Positions 53,964 through 63,215 of a stretch of 64,000 bases of DNA are shown here, piece by piece. Below the pieces are notes generated by a model that worked only from the letters and a program-made list of their open reading frames with translations, searched no databases and was not told the origin of the DNA. The translations under genes were made by a program, and so were the position numbers. Location of the stretch: contig NZ_RCZP01000025.1 in assembly GCF_006438825.1 (NCBI RefSeq), forward strand, positions 1 through 64,000. The letters run 5' to 3'. The number at the start of each line of letters is the position of its first letter. The stretch's first letter is position 1. The DNA is from Muricoccus nepalensis. GTDB lineage: Bacteria > Pseudomonadota > Alphaproteobacteria > Acetobacterales > Acetobacteraceae.

Positions 53964-54947
53964 ATGCTGCCCATCCTTCCCCGCCGCCTGCTGCTCGGCG
54001 GCGCGCTGGCCATGCCCTTCGTCCGGTCCGCGCGCGCGCAGGGGACCTTCGAGTTCGTGGCGGGCTCGCTCGGCGGCGGCTGGTACACGATGGGGGCGGG
54101 GATCGCGGCGCTGGCGAAGGACGAGGCGGACCTGCAGATCCGCGTGGTGCCGGGGGGCGGGCTCGCCAACCCCACGCGCATCAACAACGGGCAGTCGCAG
54201 ATGGGCTGGGGCATCGACGCCTTCACCGCCGCCGCCGTGCGCGGCGAGGAGCCCTACCGCGCGAAGCACGACAAGATTCGGACCTTGGGGACGGGCTATT
54301 CGCCGACCGAGCACAACTTCGTCCGCGCGAGCGAGAAGCCGCTCGAGGACATGCGGGCGATCCTGACGCAGCGGGGCATCCGGATCGGCTGCCCGCAGCG
54401 CTCCTCGACCGACGAGATGACGCTGCAGCGGATCCTCAAGTTCCTGGGGACCTCGCCGGAGCGGATCCGGGCGGAGGGCGGGACCTATCTCAACGGGTCC
54501 TACAACGACATCGCGGCGGCTTTCGGGGACGGGCAGGTGGACTACCTCTACGTCGCGCTGGCCAAGCCGGCGGCAATCCTGACGGAGCTTGGCACCGGGC
54601 GGCGGGCGGCGCGGCTGGTAGCCTTCCCGGAGGACGTCCGCCGCCACCTGATCGACGCCTATGCCTATAACCAGGGCGTGCTGCCGGCCTCGGCCTACCC
54701 GGCGCTGCAGTCGGCCGACGTGCCGGTGACGACGATGGACAGCGTGATCGTCGTGCACGAGAGCGTGCCGGACGAGGTCGCCTACAAGCTGACGAAGGTG
54801 CTGGTGGCGGCGAAGGGCGCGCGGCTGACGCAGATCCACGCCTCCATGGCGAGCTACGACCCGGCGCAGGCCTGGAAGTACGCGGGCGCGCCGCTGCACC
54901 CGGGGGCGGCGAAGGCCTATCGCGAGGCCGGGGTGATGCCGGGCTGA
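53964..54947 (+). CDS. TAXI-family TRAP solute receptor
   Basis: 327 residues from ATG 53964. Signal peptide about 1-27 (LPRRLLLGGALAMPFVRSARAQ). The TAXI-type features are FEFVAGSLGGGWYTMGAGIAAL, VVPGGGLANPTRINNGQSQMGWG and ESVPDEVAYKLTKVL. It is paired with the fused permease 10 bases downstream, so receptor and transporter form one system. The ligand is unknown; related systems handle glutamate, carboxylates or unknown compounds. Confidence 0.9.
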   Translation: MLPILPRRLLLGGALAMPFVRSARAQGTFEFVAGSLGGGWYTMGAGIAALAKDEADLQIRVVPGGGLANPTRINNGQSQMGWGIDAFTAAAVRGEEPYRAKHDKIRTLGTGYSPTEHNFVRASEKPLEDMRAILTQRGIRIGCPQRSSTDEMTLQRILKFLGTSPERIRAEGGTYLNGSYNDIAAAFGDGQVDYLYVALAKPAAILTELGTGRRAARLVAFPEDVRRHLIDAYAYNQGVLPASAYPALQSADVPVTTMDSVIVVHESVPDEVAYKLTKVLVAAKGARLTQIHASMASYDPAQAWKYAGAPLHPGAAKAYREAGVMPG

Positions 54948-54957
54948 GGCGCCCCGC

Positions 54958-56844
54958 TTGCGCGCGCTGAAGGGGCCGCTGGGCCCGGTCCTCTCGGGGT
55001 GGCTGGCGCTGGCGGCGGCGGTCCATCTCTATTTCGGCGGCGTCGGCTTCCCGGAGCCGGTGGCGATGCGGGCCTTCCACCTGCTGGCCTTCGTGCCGCC
55101 AATCTTTCTGCTGTGGCCGGCGCGGGCGTCGAGCCCGGCGGCGCGGCCGAGCCTGGTGGACTGGGCCTGGTTCCTGGCGGCGGCGGCGCCGCATCTCTGG
55201 GTCTGGTGGAACGCGGGCGCGGTGTCGGACCGCATGGAGTACGTGGACGAGTTCACGCCCGTCATGGCCGTCATGGCCGTGCTGGCGATCGTGACCCTGC
55301 TGGAGGCGACGCGGCGGGCGGTGGAGCCGGGGCTGGCCTGGATGGTCATCGTCAGCATCGCCTACATGGCGCTGGGCCACCTTCTTCCGGGCGTGCTGAA
55401 CACGCGGGTCTTCACGGCGGGCGAGATCCTAGAGGCGTCCTGGCTGGTGCCGACGGCGGGCGGCGTCTACGGGCCGCTGACGGGGATCGTCGCGACGACC
55501 ATCGCGGTCTTCATCATCTTCGGCTCCTTCATGGCGGGCAGCGGGACGGGGCGGCTGTTCAGCAACCTCGGCGCGGCCGCCGCCGGGCGCTTCACGGGCG
55601 GGCCGGCGAAGGTGGCGGTGATCACGTCGGGGCTCTTCGGGACGATGAGCGGGTCCTCGGTCTCCAACGTCATCACGACGGGGGCGATGACGATCCCGCT
55701 GATGAAGCGGATCGGCTACCGGCCGGCGGTGGCCGGCGGGATCGAGGCGGCGGCGAGCGTGGGCGGCGCGATCATGCCGCCGGTCATGGGGGCGGCGGCC
55801 TTCGTGATGGCGGAGATCACCAACATCCCCTACGGGGAGATCGTCGTCGCCGCGGCGATCGGCGCGGTGCTCTACTACTTCGCGATCCTCGCCGCCGTGC
55901 ATTTCGAGGCGAAGCGGCGGGGGATGGCGCCCATGCCGGCCTCCGAGATCCCGCCCTGGCGCGAGGTGCTGGCGGACGCGCATCTCGTGATCCCGATGGG
56001 CGTGCTGGTTTACCTGATGATGGAGCGCTGGTCGGGCAACTACGCGGCCTTCTGCGCGACGCTGGCGATGGTCGGGATCGCGATGCTCCGGCGGCGGACG
56101 CGGATGACGCCGCGCGCGGTGTTCGACGCGCTGGTGAGCGCGGGGCTGACCATGGCGCCGCTGGCGGTGGCCATCGCGGGGGCGGGGATCGTCGTTTCCG
56201 CGCTGACGGCAACGGGGATGGTGGTGGCCTTCGGGGGGATCATCAAGGACCTCGCGGGCGGGTCGCTGCCGCTGCTGCTGATCCTGCTGGCGCTGACCGT
56301 GCTGGTGCTGGGGATGGGGCTGCCGACGACGCCCTCCTACATCATCGCGGCCGCGATCGGCGTGCCGCAGCTCGTCGCCATGGGGGTGGAGCTGCTGCCG
56401 GCGCACCTGTTCCTGTTCTACTTCGCGGTGCTGGCGGACGCGACGCCGCCCGTCGCGGCGGCGGCCTTCGCGGCGGCCTCCATCGCGAAGGCGGGGCCGA
56501 CGGTCACGAGCCTGCACGCGACGCGCTTCGGGATCGCGGGCTTCACCGTCGGCTTCGCCTTCGTCTACGACCCCGGGATCATGATGCGGGGCGGGGTGCT
56601 CGACATCCTGCTGGCGACGGCGATCCAGGTGGCGGCGCTGGTCGCGATCACCGGGGCCTATGCGGGGTACTTCCTCGCGCCGCTCGGCCGGGTGGCGCAG
56701 GGGCTGCTGGGCGCCGCGGGGCTGGTCGCGGCCTTCGTGCCGGCACTGCCGGGGCCGGCGCGGCTGGCGGTCGCGCTGGCGGCGATGGGGCTGGCCTGGG
56801 GCCTCGGGCGGGCCGGGCGGGGGGCGGCGCTGCGGCCGCTCTGA
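54958..56844 (+). CDS. TRAP transporter, fused small/large permease
   Basis: 628 residues from TTG 54958. About four N-terminal helices (DctQ-like) are fused to the large DctM-like domain. The signature segments are GTMSGSSVSNVITTGAMTIPLM, GIEAAASVGGAIMPPVMGAAAFVM and LGMGLPTTPSYIIAAAIGVP. Some 16-17 membrane helices are expected. The start is a TTG with a GAGGCG upstream; a later start would remove membrane helix 1. It follows the TAXI gene directly. Confidence 0.92.
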   Translation: MRALKGPLGPVLSGWLALAAAVHLYFGGVGFPEPVAMRAFHLLAFVPPIFLLWPARASSPAARPSLVDWAWFLAAAAPHLWVWWNAGAVSDRMEYVDEFTPVMAVMAVLAIVTLLEATRRAVEPGLAWMVIVSIAYMALGHLLPGVLNTRVFTAGEILEASWLVPTAGGVYGPLTGIVATTIAVFIIFGSFMAGSGTGRLFSNLGAAAAGRFTGGPAKVAVITSGLFGTMSGSSVSNVITTGAMTIPLMKRIGYRPAVAGGIEAAASVGGAIMPPVMGAAAFVMAEITNIPYGEIVVAAAIGAVLYYFAILAAVHFEAKRRGMAPMPASEIPPWREVLADAHLVIPMGVLVYLMMERWSGNYAAFCATLAMVGIAMLRRRTRMTPRAVFDALVSAGLTMAPLAVAIAGAGIVVSALTATGMVVAFGGIIKDLAGGSLPLLLILLALTVLVLGMGLPTTPSYIIAAAIGVPQLVAMGVELLPAHLFLFYFAVLADATPPVAAAAFAAASIAKAGPTVTSLHATRFGIAGFTVGFAFVYDPGIMMRGGVLDILLATAIQVAALVAITGAYAGYFLAPLGRVAQGLLGAAGLVAAFVPALPGPARLAVALAAMGLAWGLGRAGRGAALRPL

Positions 56845-56961
56845 GGGGCGGGGCTGTTCTGGCCAGCGCTCCGGCACCCGGCCGGACGGTGCGGAGTGTG
56901 ACAAATGGCATTGTGCGGGGCTTCCCGCCTCTGCCCTCCTCCCCGCGAGGAGGAACGGACC

Positions 56962-58218
56962 ATGCCGGACATCAACGCCGGGCTCGCCGTGAGGCCACTG
57001 CCCCTCGCGGCCGCCGACGTCGCCGCCTTCCAGGCCGACGGGCAGCTCCTGACGCGCTTCATCATGGCGCAGTCGGGGCGGACGATCGCGGGGATGCCCG
57101 CGGTGGGGCCGGAGGCGCCGGAGCCCGCGCGCTGGGAGGTCGCCCAGGGCTTCGCCGAGCTTCTCTACGCGGAGCCGCGCGAGGTCGCGGCGGACGCGGC
57201 GAAGGTGGACCGGCTGATCGCGCTCCTCGACCACCTCGCGGTCCGCGCGGCGCCGGCGCGGCCGGACACGATCCGGCTGACGGGCTGCTTCATCCTCCCG
57301 AGCTCGCGCGAGGCGCGGAAGATCCTCGGCCACGCCGAGCCGGGCCCGCCGGGCGTCGCCTCGGCCACGGCGTCGCAGGCGGCGGACTGTGCGCTGATGG
57401 CGCAGTCGCTCCGCCGCTTCGTGCGCCTTATCGGGGCGCTCGGGATCGTCTCGCTCGCCTTCGCGCTCATCCTCCTCATCCACGCGGCGAGCGGGCGGGG
57501 GCTGCTCGAATCCCTCGCGGGGCTGCGGGCGGACTACGCGGCGGCCGAGCGCGAGGTGGCCGCGGCGAACAGCGTGCTGGCCGCGGCCGCGGCGCGCGAG
57601 CCGCGGGCGGGGACGGTGCCGGTGGGGTGCGACCCGCTGCCGCCGGAGGCGCGGGTCACGGTCCCGGCGCGGCTCGCGGCCTGCGGGCGGATCGAGGACC
57701 TCAGCAAGCGCTTCGACCTTCTCTACACGGCGCTGGGGCGGTGGAACGCGACAAGCAAGCTCTTCGCCATGGCCACGCCGAACGGGGTGGCCGAGCAGGC
57801 CGCGCGGCCGCGGCTCCGCGTCGCTGGGCGGGACTGGGAGACGACGGAGATCCGCACCGTCTCGACGCTGAAGTCCCTCACCAGCTTCGTGCTGCCGATG
57901 GCGCTCGGGCTGGTCGGCGCCTGCACGGCCTTCGCGCGGCGGATCAACCGGCGGATCGAGGAGTGGACGCTCGAGCCGCGGGACCGCTGGCAGGGCATCC
58001 TGCGGGTGGCGATGGGGCTGGTGGCGGGAAGCCTGGTGGGCGCGCTCTTCACCACGGCCGACACCGTGGACCTGCAGGGCTTCACCCTCACGCTGCCGGC
58101 GGTCGCCTTCTTCGTGGGCTACGGGGTGACGGTCGTCTTCGACATGCTGGACGCGATCATCGAGCCGGTCTCGGAGAAGATCCGCACCACCTTCGCCCCG
58201 GCCAAGCCGGCGCGCTGA
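56962..58218 (+). CDS. Membrane protein of unknown function
   Basis: 418 residues from ATG 56962 with AGGAGGAA upstream. The first 150 residues are soluble, then TM about 155-178 (LIGALGIVSLAFALILLIHAA), a long Ala/Glu helical segment (about 180-220), and three C-terminal hydrophobic segments (SFVLPMALGLVGACTAFA; GILRVAMGLVAGSLVGALF; LPAVAFFVGYGVTVVFDMLD). The C-terminal pattern (a TL-L--FVLP...GL-GAC turn, then ARR-N..., then GYGV--VFD-LD) recurs in bacterial membrane proteins of unknown role. It lies 117 bases after the TRAP gene, possibly in another unit. I do not assign a function. Confidence 0.7.
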   Translation: MPDINAGLAVRPLPLAAADVAAFQADGQLLTRFIMAQSGRTIAGMPAVGPEAPEPARWEVAQGFAELLYAEPREVAADAAKVDRLIALLDHLAVRAAPARPDTIRLTGCFILPSSREARKILGHAEPGPPGVASATASQAADCALMAQSLRRFVRLIGALGIVSLAFALILLIHAASGRGLLESLAGLRADYAAAEREVAAANSVLAAAAAREPRAGTVPVGCDPLPPEARVTVPARLAACGRIEDLSKRFDLLYTALGRWNATSKLFAMATPNGVAEQAARPRLRVAGRDWETTEIRTVSTLKSLTSFVLPMALGLVGACTAFARRINRRIEEWTLEPRDRWQGILRVAMGLVAGSLVGALFTTADTVDLQGFTLTLPAVAFFVGYGVTVVFDMLDAIIEPVSEKIRTTFAPAKPAR

Positions 58219-58233
58219 GGCGCCCGCCCCGCG

Positions 58234-58569
58234 TCAGGCGCTGGCGAGCATCGCCACGCCGAGGCTGATGAGGGCGACGGCCGCGATCTTCTGGGCGCCC
58301 AGTGCCTCGCCGAAGGCGAAGTGGCCGATCATGACGGCCACGACGTAGGAGGCGGCGGTGCAGGGGAGGGCGACCGACATCGGGATGCGCCGCAGCGCCA
58401 CGATGTAGAGCAGCGCCGCCCCGCCGTAGAGGCCGAGGCCCACGACCGTCTGCGGGCGGAAGAGCTGGGCGAGGAAGCCGCCCTCGGCCGTCGCGCCCGA
58501 CTTCAGCAGCACCTGGCCGGCGAGCGAGGTGGCGATGGCGAGGGCGAGGGAGAGCCAGTGGGCGCTCAT
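58234..58569 (-). CDS. EamA/SMR-like small membrane protein (ArnE/F-type flippase subunit)
   Basis: 111 residues with four hydrophobic helices, the SMR/EamA fold: LSLALAIATSLAGQVLLKSGA, VVGLGLYGGAALLYIVAL, SVALPCTAASYVVAVMIG, KIAAVALISLGVAMLAS. Its gene overlaps the glycosyltransferase gene by 4 bases, so ArnE/F-like flipping of an undecaprenyl-linked sugar is a reasonable role, but the substrate is not known. Confidence 0.8.
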   Translation of the reverse strand: MSAHWLSLALAIATSLAGQVLLKSGATAEGGFLAQLFRPQTVVGLGLYGGAALLYIVALRRIPMSVALPCTAASYVVAVMIGHFAFGEALGAQKIAAVALISLGVAMLASA

Positions 58570-59633
58570 CGCCCGCCCTCCGCCGCGTCGCCCGGGGCGG
58601 GGCGGGCGCGGACGACGTCGCGCACCACGCCCTGGGGCGTGCCGTTGGCCGAGAGGAAGGCGCGGCCGACATACTCGCCGAGCACGCCGAGGATGAGGAA
58701 CTGCACGGCCGAGAGCAGCAGCGTCACCGTCATGGTGGAGGCCCAGCCCGAGGGGGTCTCGCCGGTCATGGCCTCGGCGATGACGAAGAGCGAGGCGACG
58801 ATGCCGAGGAAGCCCATGGCGAGGCCCGCGAAGGTCGCGAGGCGCACCGGCAGGAGGGAGAAGTTGGTGGCCAGGTTCAGCCAGAGGCGCACGAGGCGGC
58901 GCAGCGTGTAGTTGCTGCGGCCCTCCGCGCGCTTGAGGTGGCGGACCTCGATGGAATCGATGCGCTGGGTGACCTGCATGATCAGCCCGTCGATATAGGG
59001 GTAGGGGCCGGCGTAGCGACTGACCTCGCGCACCACGAGGGCGCTCATGCAGCGGAAGGAGGAGAGGTAGAGGCCGCGCGGCTTGTCGAGCAGCAGGTCG
59101 GCGACGCCGTTGGCGAAGCGCGAGCCGAGGTTGCGCCAGCCCTCGTGCTCCTTCACGGCGTAGCGGGTGTAGACGACGTCCCAGCCGCGGCCGTCCGGGG
59201 CGCCGAGGCGGGCGTGGTCGTAGAGCTTCAGCACCTCCTCCGGCGGGTTCTGGAGGTCGTCGTCCATGGTGATGACGTAGCGGCCGCGGGCGACGCGGAG
59301 GCCGGACATGACCGCGTTGTGCTCGCCGAAGTTGCGGGCGTGCTCGACATAGGTGAGCGGCACGGTGGCCTTTGCCGCGAGCTCGCGGCAGACCTCGGCG
59401 GAGTTGTCGGGGGAGCCGTCGTTCACCAGCACGATCTCGATCCCCCCCGCGGGACGGAGCGCCGAGAGGGCGGCGACGAGGGTGCCGACGGTGGTCGCGC
59501 CGCGGTAGACGGGCACGACGATCGACAGGCCCACGGTCTCCGGGGTGAAGGCGCCGGCCTCCATCGCGGCGGCCGGCGGGGCGAGCGGGCTCCGCTCCAG
59601 GAGGGGCGCGTCCGTCAGGGTCTCGCGGCGCAT
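58566..59633 (-). CDS. Glycosyltransferase family 2, polyprenyl-phosphate hexose synthase type (ArnC/DPM1-like)
   Basis: 355 residues. N-terminal GT2 domain: LSIVVPVYRGATTVGTLVAAL, IEIVLVNDGSPDNS, HARNFGEHNAVMSGLRVARG and the DDD metal motif in VITMDDDLQNPPEE. Two C-terminal membrane helices (about 270-290, 305-330) follow, as in ArnC/GtrB enzymes that transfer a sugar to undecaprenyl phosphate. Grouped with a flippase subunit, a methyltransferase and a GT-C enzyme, which suggests a lipid-linked sugar pathway. Confidence 0.9.
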   Translation of the reverse strand: MRRETLTDAPLLERSPLAPPAAAMEAGAFTPETVGLSIVVPVYRGATTVGTLVAALSALRPAGGIEIVLVNDGSPDNSAEVCRELAAKATVPLTYVEHARNFGEHNAVMSGLRVARGRYVITMDDDLQNPPEEVLKLYDHARLGAPDGRGWDVVYTRYAVKEHEGWRNLGSRFANGVADLLLDKPRGLYLSSFRCMSALVVREVSRYAGPYPYIDGLIMQVTQRIDSIEVRHLKRAEGRSNYTLRRLVRLWLNLATNFSLLPVRLATFAGLAMGFLGIVASLFVIAEAMTGETPSGWASTMTVTLLLSAVQFLILGVLGEYVGRAFLSANGTPQGVVRDVVRARPAPGDAAEGGR

Positions 59634-59646
59634 CGGGTTCGGTCCT

Positions 59647-60372
59647 TCAGGGTCGGGTCGCGGCCAGCAGCACGGAGCCGCCGGCGGGGAGGGGGAGGCC
59701 GGCGCGGCGCTCGAGGTCGCTCACGCCGTGGAGGAGGCGGTCCAGCCAGGGCGGGAAGTCGCCGACGTCGCTCGCGTGGGTGTCGCCGCGGGCGAGGACC
59801 TTGCGCTGCAGGACCATGAGGGGGAGCAGGAGGCCGTTCCAGTAGCGGGCCGAGACCTCCGCGAAGCCGGCGGCGCGGAGGAGGGCGGCGGCGCGCCCGG
59901 CGGTGTAGCGGCGGGCGTTGTGCACGCGCCGGTCATGGGCCGAGAACAGCCACGCGTAGGCCGGCAGGTTGAGCACGAGCGTCCCGCCCGGGGCGAGGAC
60001 GCGGTGGAGCTCGGCCAGCGCGCGCTCCTGGTCCGCCCCGGCGTGGGAGAGGACGTCCACCGAGACCGCCGCCCCGAAGGCGGCGTCGGGGAAGGGAAGC
60101 TCGTTCACGGTGCCGGCGGTGACGGGCTGGCCGGACTTGGCGCCCGCGCGGGCGGCGGCGCGGGGGTTGTAGTCGAGGCCGAGGGAGGGCCGGGGCGAGG
60201 CCTCGGCCAGGCGGCGGAGGAAGCCGCCGGTGCCGCAGCCCGCGTCGAGCAGGGGGAGGGAGGCGACGCCCGGCCGCGCGGCGAGGGTGTCGAGGAGGCG
60301 CGCGTGGACGGCGCGGTACCACCACATGCGGTCCTCGGCGGCGTCCATCAGCGTGTATTCGGCGTCTTCCAA
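59647..60372 (-). CDS. Class I SAM-dependent methyltransferase
   Basis: 241 residues from TTG 60372 (AAGG about 8 bases upstream); ATG 60348 is an alternative. Motif I PLLDAGCGTGGFLRRLAE, motif II region LGLDYNPRAAARA, motif post-I FGAAVSVDVLSHAG, and LHRVLAPGGTLVLNLPAYAWL are clear. The C-terminal portion (ARYWNGLLLPLMVLQRKVL) has a membrane-associated helix seen in methyltransferases that modify lipid-linked sugars or polyprenyl chains. It is followed by the GT2 gene (13 bases). Confidence 0.88.
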   Translation of the reverse strand: MEDAEYTLMDAAEDRMWWYRAVHARLLDTLAARPGVASLPLLDAGCGTGGFLRRLAEASPRPSLGLDYNPRAAARAGAKSGQPVTAGTVNELPFPDAAFGAAVSVDVLSHAGADQERALAELHRVLAPGGTLVLNLPAYAWLFSAHDRRVHNARRYTAGRAAALLRAAGFAEVSARYWNGLLLPLMVLQRKVLARGDTHASDVGDFPPWLDRLLHGVSDLERRAGLPLPAGGSVLLAATRP

Positions 60373-60571
60373 TCGGGGCCTTCTCGGAGAGAACGCGAGG
60401 GGCCGGCGGGCCTGCCGGCGCGACGAGGCTTTTCGCAGCGGGGTTGGGCAGGGACAAGGCAGCCGCGCCCAAGGGGTGCCGCAATCAAGGACTAGGAAGG
60501 TTCGGTACGGGGATGCAAGGTACTCTGTCGCCGCGCCGCCCCTCAACAGGATCCGTGTTCGAACCAACAGA

Positions 60572-62212
60572 ATGAATGCTCCCGTTCCCCCTCTTCCCCC
60601 GCCCGGGCCGGCCGCGGTCACGCCCGAGGGCGGCGCACGCGGCGTGCAGGCTGCACGCGGGCTGGGGCGGCTGGCCACGGCGGCGGCCTCGGCGCGGCTC
60701 TGGCGGGCGGTGGCGCTGCTGCCGGCGGCGCTGTTCCTGCTGACGGTGCTCTCGCCGCCGCTGAACCACGACGTGGCGGCGGTGCTAAACTTCTCCATGC
60801 GCTGGCTCTCGGGGCAGCGGCTCTACTCCGAGCTCATCGACGTCAACCCGCCGCTCATCTTCGTCTTCAACCTGCCGGCGGCCTGGCTGGCCTCGGTCAC
60901 GCCGCTCGACGGGCCGCGGGCGCTGCTGCTGCTGCTGGTCGCGCTCTGCGGCCTCGTCTGGTGGCTGGCGGCGCGGCTGCGGGACGGGCTGGTGGAGGGG
61001 CCGGTGGAGGCGGCGGCGCTGGCGGCCCTCGTGCCGCTCGCCCTCGTGCTGCCGGGCTATGACTTCGGGCAGCGCGAGGTGCTGATGGGCACGGTGGCCA
61101 TCCCCTACGCGATGCTCGCCGCCCGGCGGATGGCGGGGGTGCCGACGGGGCGGCGGCTGATGCTCGGGGTGGCCGTGCTGGCCGCGCTCGGCTTCGCGCT
61201 GAAGCCGCATTTCCTGGCGGTGCCGCTGCTGGTGGAGGCGGCGGTGCTGCTGCGGCGTGGCTGGGGGCGGGTCGGCGTCTCGCTGGCGGACCCGGTGCCC
61301 TGGGCGATGGCCGGGGTCTGGGTGCTCTACCTCGCCTCCATTCCCGTGTTCTTCCCGGACTTCTTCGGGCACGTCGTGCCGCTCGTCTGGGACTACTACG
61401 TGGACCTCGGCGGGCTCTCGGCCTTCGGCGTGCTGCTGACGCCGAACATGGGGGGCGCCGCGCTGCTGCTGGCGATCGTCACCGCGCTCTGCCTCGCGCG
61501 GCGCTTCGGTCCGCTGGTGCTGGCGCTCTGGGCGGCGACGGCGGGGGCCTTCGTCTCGGCGCTGGTGCAGCACAAGGGCTGGACCTACCACGTCGCGCCC
61601 GTGTTCATGCTGGCCGGGCTGACCACCGGGCTGATCGCCGCGCGCTGGCTGGACGGGGCGCTGCCGCCGGCGCGCGCGCGGGCCTCGGCGCCGGCGCTCT
61701 CCGCGGTCATGGCGGGGCTGCTGATGCTCGGCATGGTCCGGGGCGGCGAGGCGCCGTTCCGGGAGCTCGGCTATGAGAGCGACAAGGGCGGGCGGCTGAC
61801 GGCCTGGCTGAAGGAGCACGCCTGGAACGAGCGGCTGCTGATCCTGACCCCCGACATCTGGCCGATCTACCCCGCGCTGAACTACTCCAACAGCCAGTCC
61901 ACGTTGCGCTTCATGAACCTCTGGCTGCTGCAGGGGGTGAACCAGCGCTGCCCGGACAACGGGGAGCGCTACCGCCAGCCCTGGGAGATGTCGCGGGCGG
62001 AGTTCTTCGTCTACCGGACGGTCGCGGAGGACTTCGCCTCCGCGCCGCCCTCGGCCGTGCTGGTCACGCGGCATGTCGGCATTCCCTGGTGCGGGAAGGA
62101 ATTCGACTTCATCGAGTATTTCAGCCGCCACCCCCTCTTCGCGGAGGCGTTCCGGAGCTACCACCAGCAGGGCGAGATCGAGGGCTACAAGCTCTACGTC
62201 CGCGAGGACTGA
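60572..62212 (+). CDS. GT-C type membrane glycosyltransferase (GT39/ArnT-like)
   Basis: 546 residues from ATG 60572. About 10-11 hydrophobic helices; the first extracytoplasmic loop carries the acidic/Pro motif LNHDVAAVLNFSMRWLSGQRLYSELIDVNPP, a GT-C pattern (Asp in the first loop plus DVNPP). Such enzymes use polyprenyl-phosphate sugars made by GT2 partners. The C-terminal 120 residues are a periplasmic domain with ILTPDIWPIYPALNYSNSQ. Divergent from the methyltransferase-GT2-flippase genes. The acceptor is unknown. Confidence 0.82.
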   Translation: MNAPVPPLPPPGPAAVTPEGGARGVQAARGLGRLATAAASARLWRAVALLPAALFLLTVLSPPLNHDVAAVLNFSMRWLSGQRLYSELIDVNPPLIFVFNLPAAWLASVTPLDGPRALLLLLVALCGLVWWLAARLRDGLVEGPVEAAALAALVPLALVLPGYDFGQREVLMGTVAIPYAMLAARRMAGVPTGRRLMLGVAVLAALGFALKPHFLAVPLLVEAAVLLRRGWGRVGVSLADPVPWAMAGVWVLYLASIPVFFPDFFGHVVPLVWDYYVDLGGLSAFGVLLTPNMGGAALLLAIVTALCLARRFGPLVLALWAATAGAFVSALVQHKGWTYHVAPVFMLAGLTTGLIAARWLDGALPPARARASAPALSAVMAGLLMLGMVRGGEAPFRELGYESDKGGRLTAWLKEHAWNERLLILTPDIWPIYPALNYSNSQSTLRFMNLWLLQGVNQRCPDNGERYRQPWEMSRAEFFVYRTVAEDFASAPPSAVLVTRHVGIPWCGKEFDFIEYFSRHPLFAEAFRSYHQQGEIEGYKLYVRED

Positions 62213-62245
62213 GGCGCCCCGGCCGGGGCCGGGTGGGGGAAGCGC

Positions 62246-63073
62246 ATGGTGTTCGAGGAGTTTGTGGGCCGCGAGGAGGTGCGGGAGGACCGCGCCGACG
62301 CGCGGCTGGCCGCGGGGCTGGCGGCGACGCTCGGCCGGCCGCTCGCGGGGGTGGAGTGGGAGCCGCTCTGGCACTGGATGCTGTTCCAGGACTGGCGGAT
62401 GCCGGACGAGGTCGGGCCGGACGGGCACCCGCGCCGGGGCGGCTTCCTGCCGCCGGTGCACGACCTGCCGCGGCGCATGTGGGCGGGCGGGCGCGTGACG
62501 TTCCGGGGGCCGCTGCGGACCGGGGACGCGGTGCGGCGGGTGAGCACGATCCTCTCGGTGAAGGAGAAGTCGGGGGGCTCCGGGCGGCTGGTCTTCGTGA
62601 CCGTCGGGCACGTGCTGCACGGGCCGGCGGGCGTGCTGGTCGAGGAGGAGCAGGACATCGTCTACCGCGGGGCGGAGGGGGCGGCCGTGAAGGCCGCGCC
62701 GGCCGCGCCAGCCTGGGAGGGGGCGCTGGAGGCCTCGCTGGTGCCGGACCCGGTGATGCTGTTCCGCTACTCCGCCCTCACGGGGAACGGGCACCGCATC
62801 CACTACGACCACCCCTACGTGACCGGCGAGGAGGGGTATCCGGGGCTGGTGGTGCACGGGCCGCTGCAGGCGACGCTGCTGGCGCGGCACGCGCGGGACC
62901 TGGCCGGGGAGGGGGCGGCGCTGGCGCGGTTCCACTACCGCGGGAAGCGGCCCTGCTTCGACGGCCGGCGGCTCCTGCTGCTCGGGCGGCGGGACGGGGA
63001 GGGCCTGGTGCGGCTCGAGACGCGGGACGAGGAGGGTGCCACCTGCCAGGAGGCCGAGGCCTTCCTTGCCTGA
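62246..63073 (+). CDS. MaoC/HTD2-type dehydratase (mesaconyl-CoA hydratase-like)
   Basis: 275 residues in double-hotdog form: N-terminal FAS1-like dehydratase half (WHWMLFQDWRMPDEVGPDGHP; RRGGFLPPVHDLPRRMWAGG), C-terminal MaoC-like half (FRYSALTGNGHRIHYDHPYV, the hydratase motif with Asp/His, and GYPGLVVHGPLQATLLARH). Family members hydrate enoyl-CoA or mesaconyl-C4-CoA. No linked CoA-transferase gene (CaiB type) is in the window, so the pathway is open. Confidence 0.88.
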   Translation: MVFEEFVGREEVREDRADARLAAGLAATLGRPLAGVEWEPLWHWMLFQDWRMPDEVGPDGHPRRGGFLPPVHDLPRRMWAGGRVTFRGPLRTGDAVRRVSTILSVKEKSGGSGRLVFVTVGHVLHGPAGVLVEEEQDIVYRGAEGAAVKAAPAAPAWEGALEASLVPDPVMLFRYSALTGNGHRIHYDHPYVTGEEGYPGLVVHGPLQATLLARHARDLAGEGAALARFHYRGKRPCFDGRRLLLLGRRDGEGLVRLETRDEEGATCQEAEAFLA

Positions 63074-63215
63074 CGGTCAGGGGCCTGAAGGTCAGGGATC
63101 CGGCGACCGGGGGCCCGGCGGGAGCGGGCAGGACCACCAAGGCAGGGGGTCGGCGGCGGCGCGGCCGGCCCCTCTCCCGGCGGGGGCGGCCCCGGGCGCA
63201 AGCTTCGCGCAAGGG

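Noticed and set aside
54999-58268. 1089-codon plus-strand frame over the TRAP gene
   Set aside because: Offset frame of the TRAP permease and the following membrane protein genes, Gly/Arg-rich, with no transport motifs.
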